Below are positions 16,683 through 25,568 of a DNA stretch of 64,000 nucleotides, in pieces (positions within the stretch are counted from its first letter, which is position 1; each line of letters opens with the position of its first letter). The stretch covers positions 175,039 through 239,038 of the forward strand of contig NZ_JAMYDU010000007.1 of assembly GCF_024138395.1 (NCBI RefSeq), written 5' to 3'. Both the position numbers and the translations under genes were made by a program. Source of the stretch: Pseudomonas mandelii. GTDB taxonomy: Bacteria; Pseudomonadota; Gammaproteobacteria; Pseudomonadales; Pseudomonadaceae. Under the pieces are notes generated by a model. It made no database searches. It was not told where the DNA came from and saw nothing but the letters and a program-made list of their open reading frames with translations.

Positions 16683-16719
16683 CACCGGTGATTTGGCGCA
16701 TGGATGCGCCAGTCCATTC

Positions 16720-17316
16720 CTACATCAGCACGGTCAACCAGGCCGACATCAGCAGCAAAAAAGCCAGTGCAGTGTTCATGCGTTTGAACGCCTGTGGCGA
16801 ACCAAAAGCCCGGGCACTGCCCACGCCGAGCAACGCCCACAGGGTCATGCACGGCACGGAGACCAACAGAAACATCAGCGACAACACCAGCAGCCGCAGG
16901 GGCTTGTCGCCGCCACCGACAAATACGCTCACCACCGCCACCGCCATCATCCAGACCTTGGGGTTGACCAATTGCAGGGTGGCGGCGCCGAACACGCTGA
17001 GACCTTCGTCGCGCGGGGTGGCTGATTCCCGGGACGGCGGCGCGCTTTGAAAGATCTGCCAGGCCAGCCAACTCAACCAGAGCACCCCGGCCCAAGCCAT
17101 CGCCTGCTGCACACGCGGAAACCGCAGCAGCGTTTCGCCCACGCCGAGCCCGACTGCAAACACAATCAGCGCCGCCGCCACGCAGGCGCCAAAAATAATA
17201 GGCAGCGTGGCACCCAGGCCCCGCCGCGAACTGTGGCTCAACACCAGAATATTGGTCGGTCCCGGGGTAATCGAGGCAACGAACGCAAACAGCAGGAAAG
17301 GCAGCAACGATTCCAT
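16720..17316 (-). CDS. LysE family translocator
   Basis: A 198-residue inner-membrane protein with about six spans. SITPGPTNILVLSHSSRRG (from residue 15) is the LysE/RhtB family signature and LQLVNPKVWMMAVAVVSVF (from residue 113) the second block. Such proteins export amino acids or related compounds. Its AraC regulator lies immediately upstream on the same strand, a common arrangement in which the regulator senses the cargo. GC-rich codon use matches the core, unlike the other LysE protein at 12.5-13.1 kb. Confidence 0.9.
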   Translation of the reverse strand: MESLLPFLLFAFVASITPGPTNILVLSHSSRRGLGATLPIIFGACVAAALIVFAVGLGVGETLLRFPRVQQAMAWAGVLWLSWLAWQIFQSAPPSRESATPRDEGLSVFGAATLQLVNPKVWMMAVAVVSVFVGGGDKPLRLLVLSLMFLLVSVPCMTLWALLGVGSARAFGSPQAFKRMNTALAFLLLMSAWLTVLM

Positions 17317-17367
17317 GGCATGGACTCCTTTATAAATTGGGAAACCATGGTCGCGAATCAGTGGGAT

Positions 17368-18216
17368 TCAGTCTGGAAGGTTTGAGCAGCGCTTGCGGTA
17401 ATCCGCGGGTGTGAGCTGGTAAGCACGGCGGAACCAGCGCCCCATATGGCTTTGATCGGCGAACCCGAGAGCACTGGCTACCTGCGCCGGCGACTCGCCC
17501 CGCGCCAGCAACTGTCGCGCCTTGGCCAGGCGCAGTTGGATCAAATAAGCATGAGGCGCCAGCCCAAAGGCTGCCTTGAAGGCCCGCGTCAGACGAAAGC
17601 GATCAACCCCACACGCTTGGGCCAGATCATCCAGGCCGATGTCTTCGTAGACATGGGCATGCAAATAGTCACGCGCAACCTGGGCCACCCACGGCAAGCG
17701 CGGATCAAAGGCCTGACGCTTGCGCCAATCAAGATGGCAAGTGAGCGCGCCCAACAAGGTGTCGATGGCGTTCTGGCGCACAATGCGCAAGTCGCCCTCA
17801 TGAAGCGCGTGGAAGGCTTGAAAAATGGCGGTGGCCAGGCGCGGATCCTGGCTCAATGTGTCGGCAAAACCCGGCTGACTGTTGGCCGGCGCGTGCTCGA
17901 ACAACGCGTGCAACTCCCGCTCCAGCCAGTGCGGATCGAGGTAGAGCATGGAATAGGTGAAACCCTCCTCGGTAGGCGCATGCCCATCGTGGATTTCCCC
18001 CGGTTCCAGCATGAATACCTTGCCCGGCGTACTGAGGTGGCGAACGCGCCGGCAATTGAACTGCTGCACGCCCTGCTCGGTAACCCCCACCAGAAAACTG
18101 TCATGCCAATGCGGATCGTAGGCATGCCCCTGAAAATGGGCACGAATCGATTCAATCCCGGTATCGGCGTCCTGGGACAACTCAATCCAGTTGCGTCTAT
18201 CCACGGAAGGCTCCAT
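17368..18216 (-). CDS. AraC family transcriptional regulator
   Basis: A 282-residue regulator. The N-terminal cupin sensor (HWHDSFLVGVTEQGVQQF, later LEPGEIHDGH) covers about the first 110 residues. The C-terminal double helix-turn-helix spans about residues 183-280 (DDLAQACGVDRFRLTRAFK..., ALGFADQSHMGRWFRR). This is the AraC subgroup that typically sits beside LysE exporters, and here the exporter gene lies 51 bp downstream on the same strand. It probably activates that exporter in response to an amino-acid-like ligand. The ligand is unknown. Confidence 0.9.
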   Translation of the reverse strand: MEPSVDRRNWIELSQDADTGIESIRAHFQGHAYDPHWHDSFLVGVTEQGVQQFNCRRVRHLSTPGKVFMLEPGEIHDGHAPTEEGFTYSMLYLDPHWLERELHALFEHAPANSQPGFADTLSQDPRLATAIFQAFHALHEGDLRIVRQNAIDTLLGALTCHLDWRKRQAFDPRLPWVAQVARDYLHAHVYEDIGLDDLAQACGVDRFRLTRAFKAAFGLAPHAYLIQLRLAKARQLLARGESPAQVASALGFADQSHMGRWFRRAYQLTPADYRKRCSNLPD

Positions 18217-18410
18217 CGGTAATGGTTCAGCGTTTATCTGTGCGGATAACTAAACTACCGCGCAATGGAAAAGGACGTTTAGAAGATTTGTGCAGGTTCC
18301 TCGGCAAATGCGCCTGGCGTGCCGTCGGTGGCGCAGCCTAACATGCGGGCTAAAGACTGCTCCAAACGCTAGATACTCATCCAACCTTACCGTTACGGAG
18401 CATTTGAAAT

Positions 18411-18773
18411 ATGTCAAACATCGTCGCATGGACGCTGTTCGCCTTGGGCGCCCTCCATATTCCATTCGGTATCATCAAGTTCAAAACAGCATTCGCCGCC
18501 GCTGTAGACTCTGGCTTCGTTGACCAATTCAGAACGCACGAAGATCGGCGTACTGCCCTCTGGTTTACCCTGCTGGGGCCGCTTTTTATGCTCGCAGGGC
18601 ATACAGCGATCCACGCCGTAGCAGTGGGTGATCTCGCGCTACTTAAAATTGTTGGCATCTATGTGCTGATGATCTCGATCATTTGCGTCATTGCTGTTCC
18701 AAAATCGGGGTTCTGGGCAACGCTGCTGGTTTCGCCGCTGATCATCGCGGCAGGGTATGGCTTGTACGCCTGA
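18411..18773 (+). CDS. DUF6463 family membrane protein
   Basis: A 120-residue membrane protein with four hydrophobic segments (about residues 5-24, 48-64, 72-94 and 99-118). The pattern MSNIVAWTLFALGALHIPFG with a later HEDRRTALWFTLLGPLFMLAGH matches small DUF6463 proteins of bacteria. The ATG at 18411 has GGAG eleven bases upstream. It ends three bases before the TrmK gene end, converging on it. Function unknown. Confidence 0.75.
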   Translation: MSNIVAWTLFALGALHIPFGIIKFKTAFAAAVDSGFVDQFRTHEDRRTALWFTLLGPLFMLAGHTAIHAVAVGDLALLKIVGIYVLMISIICVIAVPKSGFWATLLVSPLIIAAGYGLYA

Positions 18774-18776
18774 CGC

Positions 18777-19472
18777 TCAAGCCAGCAGTTCGGTGATCCA
18801 CCGGGCCTGCCGGGCGATGTCTTGCACCTTCTCCTCGGGCACGGCCTGCCGCGCTTGGGCGAAGCTGGTCAGGGTCTGCTGTTTGTGGCGCAGAATGCGC
18901 TGCCACTTGACCAGGAATGCCGGGCTGCGTGCCTGCATCTGCAGTGGGCCGAAGTACAGTTCCTCGGCGGTGTACAGCACCGGCCCGGCGCGCTCGGCGA
19001 CGATGATCTCGTAGTAGAAGCGATTTTCCCGCAGCAGCTCCTCGCAGAGAATGCGGTAGCCATTTTCCATTAGCCATTGGCGCAGTGGCTGCTCGCCGCC
19101 GTTGGGTTGCAGGATCAATCGCTCTTGGCCGCTCAGGTGCGCCTTGCCGCTGTCGAGGATGTCGCGGATCGTCTCGCCGCCCATGCCACAGATACTGATC
19201 GCCGTGATCCCGTCGCCCGGCTCGATCGCCGCCAGGCCATCGGCCAGGCGCACGGTGATCCGCTGTTCAAAACCGTTCTCGCGCACGGTGCGTTCGGCCG
19301 AGTGGAACGGCGTCAATGCCACCTCGCCGGCCACCGCCGCCGCGATGGCGCCACGGCGCATCAACGCCACCGGCAGGTAGCCGTGATCCGAGCCGATATC
19401 GGCCAGGCGCGCGCCTGCTGGTATATACGCCGCCACGCGCTCCAGGCGCATGGACAATGTGTGTTCGTTCAA
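18777..19472 (-). CDS. trmK: tRNA (adenine(22)-N(1))-methyltransferase TrmK
   Basis: A 231-residue SAM-dependent methyltransferase of the TrmK family, which makes m1A22 in tRNA. LADIGSDHGYLPVAL (from residue 23) is the SAM-binding motif I, and ICGMGGETIRDIL (near residue 92) is the second family mark. I place the start at a TTG at 19472, with AAGGA seven bases upstream, because homologues begin about 20 residues before motif I. The frame stays open upstream but is not conserved-looking. Directly upstream lies a truncated xylH remnant on the opposite strand. Family call is firm. Confidence 0.85.
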   Translation of the reverse strand: MNEHTLSMRLERVAAYIPAGARLADIGSDHGYLPVALMRRGAIAAAVAGEVALTPFHSAERTVRENGFEQRITVRLADGLAAIEPGDGITAISICGMGGETIRDILDSGKAHLSGQERLILQPNGGEQPLRQWLMENGYRILCEELLRENRFYYEIIVAERAGPVLYTAEELYFGPLQMQARSPAFLVKWQRILRHKQQTLTSFAQARQAVPEEKVQDIARQARWITELLA

Positions 19473-19605
19473 CTGCAGTTCCTTTTCACCACGAGTGTCC
19501 GAAACCTTTGGCCGGATCGGGGCGCGATTTTGTCGAGTAACGCCGTGCATTTCAAATTTCTGCGACCAGAGCGATGTGGCACGGTGATGCCGGCGGTCAG
19601 GCAGC

Positions 19606-19842
19606 ATGGGCGAACTCGACGCCATCGCCGCCTGCTTCATCGATGGTACCTCCATGCGCGGCGGCTCCGGCACGGTCTACGGCGCCCTCCTCGGCGCGCT
19701 GGTCATCACCAGTCTGGATAACGGCATGTCCATGCTCGACGTAGACAGCTACTGGCAGATGATTGTCAAAGGCAGCATTCTGGTGTTGGCCGTGTGGGTC
19801 GATGTGAGCACGCGGATCGGACGCTATTCGGCCAGCCGATGA
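19606..19842 (+). pseudogene. xylH: xylH remnant (C-terminal end of xylose ABC permease)
   Basis: Residues 3-70 of this 78-codon frame match the end of XylH, the membrane component of the xylose ABC importer: [28 protein letters not shown] and [20 protein letters not shown]. The N-terminal three quarters of the permease are missing, and the xylF and xylG genes are not in the window. The ATG at 19606 is fortuitous. The breakpoint lies within about 20 bp upstream of it, next to trmK. The remnant suggests a deletion or insertion that removed a xylose uptake operon. Confidence 0.8.
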
Positions 19843-19898
19843 TCGGACTCACGCACGACAAGATTGGTCGGCGAACGCTCACCCTCTGTTCAACAGAG

Positions 19899-20906
19899 TC
19901 AGGCGGCGCCGGGGACATTTGTTCCCATGCCCGAGGGCAGGAACGGTCGAATTTCGTCGATTTCGGCGGCGCTAAGGCGCAACGCCGAGGCTGCAATCAG
20001 CCCGTCTACTTGTGCGGGACGGCGGGCTCCGACAATAGCGCCCATCACTACCGGTTGGCGAAGTACCCAGGCGATAGCGACCGCCGCAGCGCTCACTCCG
20101 TGCCTTTCTCCAATACGCGCCATGACGTCAACCAATGCTAGGTTCGCACTCAAACGGGGCTCCTGAAAATCAGCACTTCGGGCCTTGCGCCAATCGTCTT
20201 CGGGCAATTGCGAGATGCGTTCGCGCGTCATGCTGCCGGACAGTAGCCCCGATTGCAGTGTGGAATAGGCAAGGACACCCAACCCGGCCTGCTCACAGAA
20301 TGGCAGAACATCTTTCTCGATGTCCCGCATCAAGGCGGAGTACGGCGGCTGGAGCGAAACGATCTCTGTCACCGCCTGCGCCCGCTTGAGTTGAGCGACA
20401 TCGAAATTCGATACGCCGATAGCGCGAATTTTTCCTTGATCGCGCGCGGCTGCCAAAGCCGAAAGCGCCATTTCAATACCTTCACAGCTTGCGTCGGCAG
20501 GAAAGGCAGGCCAGTGGATCTGATACAGATCGATCGTCTCGACTTGGAGCCTACGCAAGCTTGCGTCGATCTCGGCGAGCAAGGATTGGGGGACCAGGGA
20601 GTGCGAAATCTGCTTCGTGACCGGGTCCCAGACCAGGCTGCCTTTGGTGAACACCAAAGGACGCCGAGAGACCGGCACCCGACGCAGCAATTGCCCGACT
20701 AATTGCTCCGCATGGCCCAAGCCATAAACCGCAGCGGTATCAATCCAGTTCACGCCGCGTTCGACGGCATATTCAAGTGCACTCAGGCTGTCCTTGTCAT
20801 CCTGCGCGCCCCAACTGTACTCCCAACCTGTGCCAGCGATTGCCCACGTCCCCAGGCCAATAGGCGAAATCAGGAAATCCGATGATCCAAGGCGATTCTT
20901 TTGCAT
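19899..20906 (-). CDS. aldo/keto reductase
   Basis: A 335-residue NADPH-dependent reductase with the AKR catalytic tetrad: D56 (NWIDTAA), Y61 (VYG), K88 (FTKGS) and H131 (YQIHW). GVSNFDVAQLKRA is the usual family motif. The start at 20906 is chosen for GGAGAGGTCGCT directly upstream and because homologues begin MQKNRLGSS. It is divergent from a LysR regulator with 92 bp between starts, and a dyad lies in the gap. It probably reduces an aldehyde or sugar; the substrate cannot be told. Confidence 0.92.
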   Translation of the reverse strand: MQKNRLGSSDFLISPIGLGTWAIAGTGWEYSWGAQDDKDSLSALEYAVERGVNWIDTAAVYGLGHAEQLVGQLLRRVPVSRRPLVFTKGSLVWDPVTKQISHSLVPQSLLAEIDASLRRLQVETIDLYQIHWPAFPADASCEGIEMALSALAAARDQGKIRAIGVSNFDVAQLKRAQAVTEIVSLQPPYSALMRDIEKDVLPFCEQAGLGVLAYSTLQSGLLSGSMTRERISQLPEDDWRKARSADFQEPRLSANLALVDVMARIGERHGVSAAAVAIAWVLRQPVVMGAIVGARRPAQVDGLIAASALRLSAAEIDEIRPFLPSGMGTNVPGAA

Positions 20907-20955
20907 AGCGACCTCTCCACAAATGATGTGAGAAGTATCCGGGAGAGATCTGATG

Positions 20956-20975
20956 ACGATAAGATGGGTAATCGT
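20956..20975. promoter_or_regulatory. candidate LysR-type operator
   Basis: ACGAT-N10-ATCGT lies in the gap between the divergent aldo/keto reductase and LysR genes. It fits the interrupted-dyad form of LysR sites. Assigned by position and symmetry only. Confidence 0.4.
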
Positions 20976-20998
20976 ATTTGAACTACTGAACAACATTC

Positions 20999-21901
20999 AT
21001 GAGTATTCACCCCGATCTCTCTGAACTCGATGCCTTTGCCGCCGTCGCTCGCCATCGCAGCTTTCGCAAGGCCGCCGACGAGCGTGGCGTTTCGGCTTCC
21101 GCGTTGAGTCACGCGATGCGAGCGTTGGAGGCACGCCTGGGCATCAGACTGCTGAACCGAACCACTCGTAGCGTGACCCCGACCGAGGCCGGCCAGCAGC
21201 TATTGGCGACGCTGGTCCCGACCCTGAACCAGGTTGCCGATGTATTGGCGCAATTGACCTCGATGCAGGAAGTGCCCGCAGGCAAACTCCGCCTCAACGT
21301 GGCGCGTCCGGCGGCTCGTATCGTGTTTGCGAAAGTGCTCGCGCCCTTCGTGGCCAGGTATCCACGTATTCAGTTAGACCTGATCACCGATGATGGATTG
21401 ATCGATATCGTGAACGGCGGATTTGACGCGGGAGTCCGCTTTGGTGAAAGCCTGGCCGGCGACATGATCGCAGTCCCTGTCGGCGCCCCTCAATCGTTCG
21501 TGACCGTCGCTGCGGATGCCTATCTGGCCGAAAAGGGGACCGTGCACGCCCCCCGCGACTTGCTCGAGCATGCGTGCATTGCCAGGCGTTTTCCCAGTGG
21601 CAAACTTTACGCTTGGGAGTATCAAGCAGGCGCTCAACCGATACGGTTATCCGTCACAGGCCCGCTCATTCTGGAAGACGATGCGCTGATGATCCAGGCG
21701 GCGAAAGATGGCGCTGGTATTGCCTATGTCTACGAGGAGCTGGCGCGCGACGAAATCCGCAACGGGCATCTAAGAGAAATACTTCAGGAATGGAAAGCCC
21801 CGCCAAGCCGATTTTTTCTTTATTACTCCAGCCGACGCCATGTGCCACCGGCCTTGAAAGCCCTCATCGACTTCATCAAAGCGGGTGACTTGCGAAACTG
21901 A
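20999..21901 (+). CDS. LysR family transcriptional regulator
   Basis: A 300-residue regulator. The N-terminal winged helix-turn-helix is LDAFAAVARHRSFRKAADERGVSASALSHAMRALE (residues 9-43) and the rest is the periplasmic-binding-like effector domain. It resembles the subgroup that controls adjacent reductases and often carries a C-terminal FFLYYSSRRHVPPALKALIDF segment, as here. It is divergent from the aldo/keto reductase, its likely target. The effector is unknown. Confidence 0.92.
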   Translation: MSIHPDLSELDAFAAVARHRSFRKAADERGVSASALSHAMRALEARLGIRLLNRTTRSVTPTEAGQQLLATLVPTLNQVADVLAQLTSMQEVPAGKLRLNVARPAARIVFAKVLAPFVARYPRIQLDLITDDGLIDIVNGGFDAGVRFGESLAGDMIAVPVGAPQSFVTVAADAYLAEKGTVHAPRDLLEHACIARRFPSGKLYAWEYQAGAQPIRLSVTGPLILEDDALMIQAAKDGAGIAYVYEELARDEIRNGHLREILQEWKAPPSRFFLYYSSRRHVPPALKALIDFIKAGDLRN

Positions 21902-21928
21902 TTCAAAACCATCCCGACCGGCAGCTCT

Positions 21929-22525
21929 TCAGTAAGTCCCTTCGCGCATCCATCGTCTGACCTCTGCCTGGATGGCATAAGCCGGTGCCTCCACAGCATT
22001 GAAATCTTGCGTATACCGCTGGGCAAATCCTTCTACCCCCCATTCCTGATACTGCTGCACATGCTTTAACTCGTGAGCCCAGAGCGCGATGTTCTGTTCT
22101 GCGGTTTGAGCATCCCGGAAGAGGATGATGTCGATCAGCGTCACGGCACTCACATCGGGGTTTTGCAGCATGGCAGTGGCGGCGTTGAATTGGCCGTTGT
22201 CGCTCACTTTGTAGCGCGCGGTATCGAGGACGCTGGGGTCGTACCAGCGCAGCAATTGCTCGCGGATGTGCGGTGGAATGGGTCGGATATCGGCGGTGGC
22301 TGCTTCAGTGCGGGCTTGGGTCAGCCACAGCGCCAGCGCAGGTGCCGCGATCTGGTAGATACCATCAGGCATGGGGCCGAGCACCTGTCCTAGGTCTGGC
22401 AGGCAGATGCAGCTATCCAGGCACACTTGTTTCTCGCCAGCTGGGCAGGCGTTGGTTTGGGCTGGCACTTCACGCGTCAGGCAAAGAATCAACAGCGCCA
22501 CCAGGCGCGTGGTGATGGGTGGCAT
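21929..22525 (-). CDS. exported DUF4157-like putative zinc metalloprotein
   Basis: A 198-residue protein with a signal peptide (MPPITTRLVALLILCLTREVPA) and a cysteine-rich stretch after it (C27, C35, C39, C41). The C-terminal half holds ALWAHELKHVQQYQEWGVEGFAQRY, with HELKH at 151-155 and a likely third ligand E179. This is close to the DUF4157 metallopeptidase-like domain found in many secreted proteins. The pattern fits a zincin fold, but proteolytic activity is not shown for small stand-alone members. No operon partner is evident. Confidence 0.8.
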   Translation of the reverse strand: MPPITTRLVALLILCLTREVPAQTNACPAGEKQVCLDSCICLPDLGQVLGPMPDGIYQIAAPALALWLTQARTEAATADIRPIPPHIREQLLRWYDPSVLDTARYKVSDNGQFNAATAMLQNPDVSAVTLIDIILFRDAQTAEQNIALWAHELKHVQQYQEWGVEGFAQRYTQDFNAVEAPAYAIQAEVRRWMREGTY

Positions 22526-22561
22526 TGGGCGCTCCAGGGACGGACGCAGGGCGAACAGTGC

Positions 22562-23092
22562 TTAGGGGCAGGTAGCCAGAGGCCAACCGACGCGCGCTGC
22601 ACGGAGGAGGCTGGCCTTGACAACCAAGCGGTGAAATGGGGCAATAACGAAGAGGTAGGCCCGGCCTAGACGGTTGTGGCACTGGACCACGGTTGAAAAA
22701 ACGAGTTGGCGACTGCCTTCTGGCTCTGCCTCTCCAGAACATAGGATCGATATCCGGAAGTCGAGGTGCTGGTCGTCCTCTCCCAACACGATTTCAGTCT
22801 GGTTGGTGCTGTAGACCTTGAAGGCTCCAATCCGGTTAGCAAGTGATGCCAAATGTTTGGCTGTCTTGAGACCAAAACAGGCAACGATAGTGTCTCGGAC
22901 TTTGATGAGCCATCCGACCCAGGATGGCTGGTGGGAAAAGATGAATCGAGCTAGCACATCTGGATTGCCAGATGTGCCCGCAGGGAGCCGAATCGTAAAA
23001 GCGTCCGCCAGGTTCATCGACTTGTAAAGGTGGGTGATGCCGGACCTCGAGGGGACTGGCACGGACATAATAAGCTCAAATTCTCGGGGCAT
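22562..23092 (-). CDS. DUF2867 family protein
   Basis: A 176-residue soluble protein of the DUF2867 family: YKSMNLADAFTIRLP near residue 23, a VGWLIKVRDTIVACFGLK segment near residue 59, then GEDDQHLDFRISIL and a C-terminal FVIAPFHRLVVKASLLRA. The family occurs alone or fused to SDR proteins and has no proven activity. The ATG at 23092 has GGAGAGATCC upstream. The gene is isolated between unrelated genes. Confidence 0.85.
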   Translation of the reverse strand: MPREFELIMSVPVPSRSGITHLYKSMNLADAFTIRLPAGTSGNPDVLARFIFSHQPSWVGWLIKVRDTIVACFGLKTAKHLASLANRIGAFKVYSTNQTEIVLGEDDQHLDFRISILCSGEAEPEGSRQLVFSTVVQCHNRLGRAYLFVIAPFHRLVVKASLLRAARVGWPLATCP

Positions 23093-23221
23093 CGGGGATC
23101 TCTCCTGAGTTCTAACTACTAATTAGACGACATGCCATGTCGCGTTTCTTGTTGCGATGGGCCGCGGATAATCAATGTCCACGCCTTGATAAGGTCCAGA
23201 GCCTCGCTGAGCGAGTATGGA

Positions 23222-23854
23222 TTAACTTAATGTTGTTGAGGCGCCAACTTCTCCTTGTCGGATACTGAGCCCGATCAAGGCCTCATAGAGCTCTTGCTGC
23301 CCAGCTGGCAAAACAGGGAGCAACGTCGCACGGCGCTTGTCGACATCGAACCAGGATTCAACCAACCATCCCACCAGATAGAGCGCCGAAAGGCATCCGC
23401 CAGCGGTAGCAACGTTCCCCTGGCATACAAGTGGCTGGTCGATGGGCTCAAGTCCCAGAGCTTGCAAGCTCGATCGTGCATCCGGGTGGGTAGTTGCTTG
23501 GCCGCTGAGCAGCCCAAGCCGTTCGAGAATGAAAGCTCCGGCGCATATGGAGCCGATTCGCTGGCGTCTGGCGTCAAGTTCAAACGACGGCAGGAAGTCT
23601 GGGGCGGCAAGTGCAGCGGGTATCCCTTCCTTGCCGCTGACGAACAATACCGCGTCGGCACTATTGGCCTCGGAAAGCGGACCGTGCACCGAAACAGGCA
23701 GGCCGTGCGCCGATCGTACGATAGAGCTGGAACCCAATATTCGGACGTGCCAGTCTTCAGTGTTGCGGCCTAAAATGTCCCACAACAGGAATAGGTCGAT
23801 ATCAGTGAATTGGTCGAATGCAACCAGAACGATTTTCTTCAAGGCGAGCTCCAT
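23222..23854 (-). CDS. DJ-1/PfpI family protein
   Basis: A 210-residue DJ-1/PfpI (class I glutamine amidotransferase-like) protein. KKIVLVAFDQFTDIDLFLLWDIL is the standard start. The nucleophile elbow SICAGAFILERLGLL (cysteine near residue 103) and the following TTHPDA are conserved. Relatives include isonitrile hydratases and deglycases. The start at 23854 is chosen because the fold begins just after it, although its ribosome-binding site is weak. It is divergent from a TetR regulator, with a perfect inverted repeat between them, so it is probably that regulator's target. Confidence 0.88.
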   Translation of the reverse strand: MELALKKIVLVAFDQFTDIDLFLLWDILGRNTEDWHVRILGSSSIVRSAHGLPVSVHGPLSEANSADAVLFVSGKEGIPAALAAPDFLPSFELDARRQRIGSICAGAFILERLGLLSGQATTHPDARSSLQALGLEPIDQPLVCQGNVATAGGCLSALYLVGWLVESWFDVDKRRATLLPVLPAGQQELYEALIGLSIRQGEVGASTTLS

Positions 23855-23924
23855 GAAAAGTGCTGGCGTGCAAAACGCAACGGCCATCTTTGCTGGTGTT
23901 CGCAGCGTATCAATCGGTTGCGCA

Positions 23925-23943
23925 CCATACACAGTCTGTATGG
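23925..23943. promoter_or_regulatory. candidate TetR operator
   Basis: CCATACA-CAGTC-TGTATGG, a perfect 7-bp inverted repeat with 5-bp spacer, lies between the divergent DJ-1 and TetR genes. This is a typical TetR-family operator form. Role inferred from position. Confidence 0.6.
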
Positions 23944-23968
23944 CGCTAAATATGGAGCGAAATAACGG

Positions 23969-24523
23969 GTGAGAAAACTAACTCGTAACCATTGGATCGC
24001 GGCTGGTTTTGAGGCCCTCGACCAAATAGGGCATGTTGGCGTTTCGGCCGAGAGCCTATCGCGCCGATTGAATGTGACCCGCGGATCGTTCTATCACCAT
24101 TTCCGCAATCGCGAAGACTTTGTCCGCACCTTGCTGGCCGCTTGGGAAGAAGACTACACGGAGCGCATGCTCGCTTATGCGGCGCAGGGTCGTAGCGCGG
24201 GCGAAACCTTGAAACGCTACTTGAGTATTGCCGCTGAGAAACAACCTGGGCGGGAAGTTTCCATCCGAGCCTGGTCGCTGCACGATCCGTTGGTAGGCGA
24301 GTTTCAACAGCGTGTTGATACAAGACGACTGGACTTCGCGATACGGACGTGCCGCCGCTTGGTCCCTATGCCAGGCCAAGCAGAAGTGATTGGTCAGGTG
24401 GCCCATCTGTGCCTGATTGGTGGTCAACAGGCAGGGCTGCGGCGTGATGCCGCTCGCTTCAACAGTTTACTGCATCGAGCCTTTTCACTTTTCGAAGGGG
24501 CTCTTCCACCGTGGCGGGCCTAA
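23969..24523 (+). CDS. TetR family transcriptional regulator
   Basis: A 184-residue regulator with a GTG start. The helix-turn-helix is at the N-terminus (GVSAESLSRRLNVTRGSFYHHFRNREDFVRTLL), where RGSFYHHF is the recognition helix and its flank. The rest is the ligand-binding helical domain. It is divergent from the DJ-1/PfpI gene and its operator candidate lies 26 bp upstream of the start, so autoregulation and control of the neighbour are likely. It converges on the DUF3592 gene one base apart. Confidence 0.92.
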   Translation: MRKLTRNHWIAAGFEALDQIGHVGVSAESLSRRLNVTRGSFYHHFRNREDFVRTLLAAWEEDYTERMLAYAAQGRSAGETLKRYLSIAAEKQPGREVSIRAWSLHDPLVGEFQQRVDTRRLDFAIRTCRRLVPMPGQAEVIGQVAHLCLIGGQQAGLRRDAARFNSLLHRAFSLFEGALPPWRA

Positions 24524-24524
24524 G

Positions 24525-25568
24525 TCATGAGCTAAAGAAATACTTGCCTTTGATTTTCCTGGGATTGACGAAGACGAAGTCTGGAAAGATTTTTCCTCGG
24601 ACGTACCAAACAAAAGCCAGGATAACGATACTTATAGCTAATGCGATAGTGGTTGTTGCCGGACTCGATGTAAACCCCTCAAGCGATCTTGGGAATTGAA
24701 GAAGCGCAAGGAATATGTACGCGTTGTAGGCACCGACACGATGGTTGTAGAAGCCCCATACCAAAAACAAGGGAATCAAGGTCATTGAAACACCCACAAT
24801 CCATTTGACCGTTGGCCCCGTCCTGGCGCCGATATCCAATCCCAGAAAGAATGCAATCAAAGCCTGAGCGAACATTATCGTGATGAGAATATTGACCTTG
24901 CGATCGTGCTCGTCGCAACGAATTGGATCTGCATACGAGGCTATAAAGTAGGCAAGATGACTGTCTTTTACACCCCGCCCGGAGAGTTGTGAAAACACTT
25001 CCGACTTTGCAGTGCCGGCGGCGAGTAGCTCGCTAACTTTTTCCTGAACTTCTTTCTTGCTCAAAGTTGAATGTGAAATGCTTTCTCTTTGCGTTAACTT
25101 GACAGATTTCTTAGCAGGAAACACCAGGACAGCTACGGCCCCGATAAAGGCTAGCGTGCTCAAGAAAACGCCGAAGTAAAAAGCCCCACCTAGTGAGTAA
25201 GTACCTGGCTTCACTCTACCCGGCTTTGCAGGGTCGACAAGAATTTCGATCACTTTTCCTTCCCTGAATGTTGCAACTGATCTTTCGACCGACTCCAGGC
25301 TGGTCCTACAGGGCCGCTGCGATATTTCGAGCGGATAAGTGTATTGCTGTCCGTTCAACTCAAAGGTCACGTTAACCAGATGGCAATAGGTCATACCCTT
25401 ACTGCGCATCTGCTCAGAAATGGAGACAGTGGTGACAGTAGCATTCAACTTCTGCCAAGTCTTCGTCTCGTCCACCTCCTTGTACGAGGAAAGAGACACG
25501 AGAAGGAAGAGCAAGGCAAAGAATAATAAAACAACGAACAGGGCCGTCCTTAGCAAGAGGGTCTTCAT
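24525..25568 (-). CDS. DUF3592-like membrane protein
   Basis: A 347-residue membrane protein. An N-terminal span (residues 7-29) is followed by an exported beta domain (WQKLNATVTTVSISEQ..., then FELNGQQYTYPLEI and VDPAKPGRVKPGTYSLGGAFYFGVF), the DUF3592 layout. A span near 127-149, a soluble helical segment and three or four further C-terminal spans complete it. Extra C-terminal helices go beyond the usual DUF3592 length. Function unknown. Base composition is AT-richer than the core. Confidence 0.75.
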   Translation of the reverse strand: MKTLLLRTALFVVLLFFALLFLLVSLSSYKEVDETKTWQKLNATVTTVSISEQMRSKGMTYCHLVNVTFELNGQQYTYPLEISQRPCRTSLESVERSVATFREGKVIEILVDPAKPGRVKPGTYSLGGAFYFGVFLSTLAFIGAVAVLVFPAKKSVKLTQRESISHSTLSKKEVQEKVSELLAAGTAKSEVFSQLSGRGVKDSHLAYFIASYADPIRCDEHDRKVNILITIMFAQALIAFFLGLDIGARTGPTVKWIVGVSMTLIPLFLVWGFYNHRVGAYNAYIFLALLQFPRSLEGFTSSPATTTIALAISIVILAFVWYVRGKIFPDFVFVNPRKIKGKYFFSS

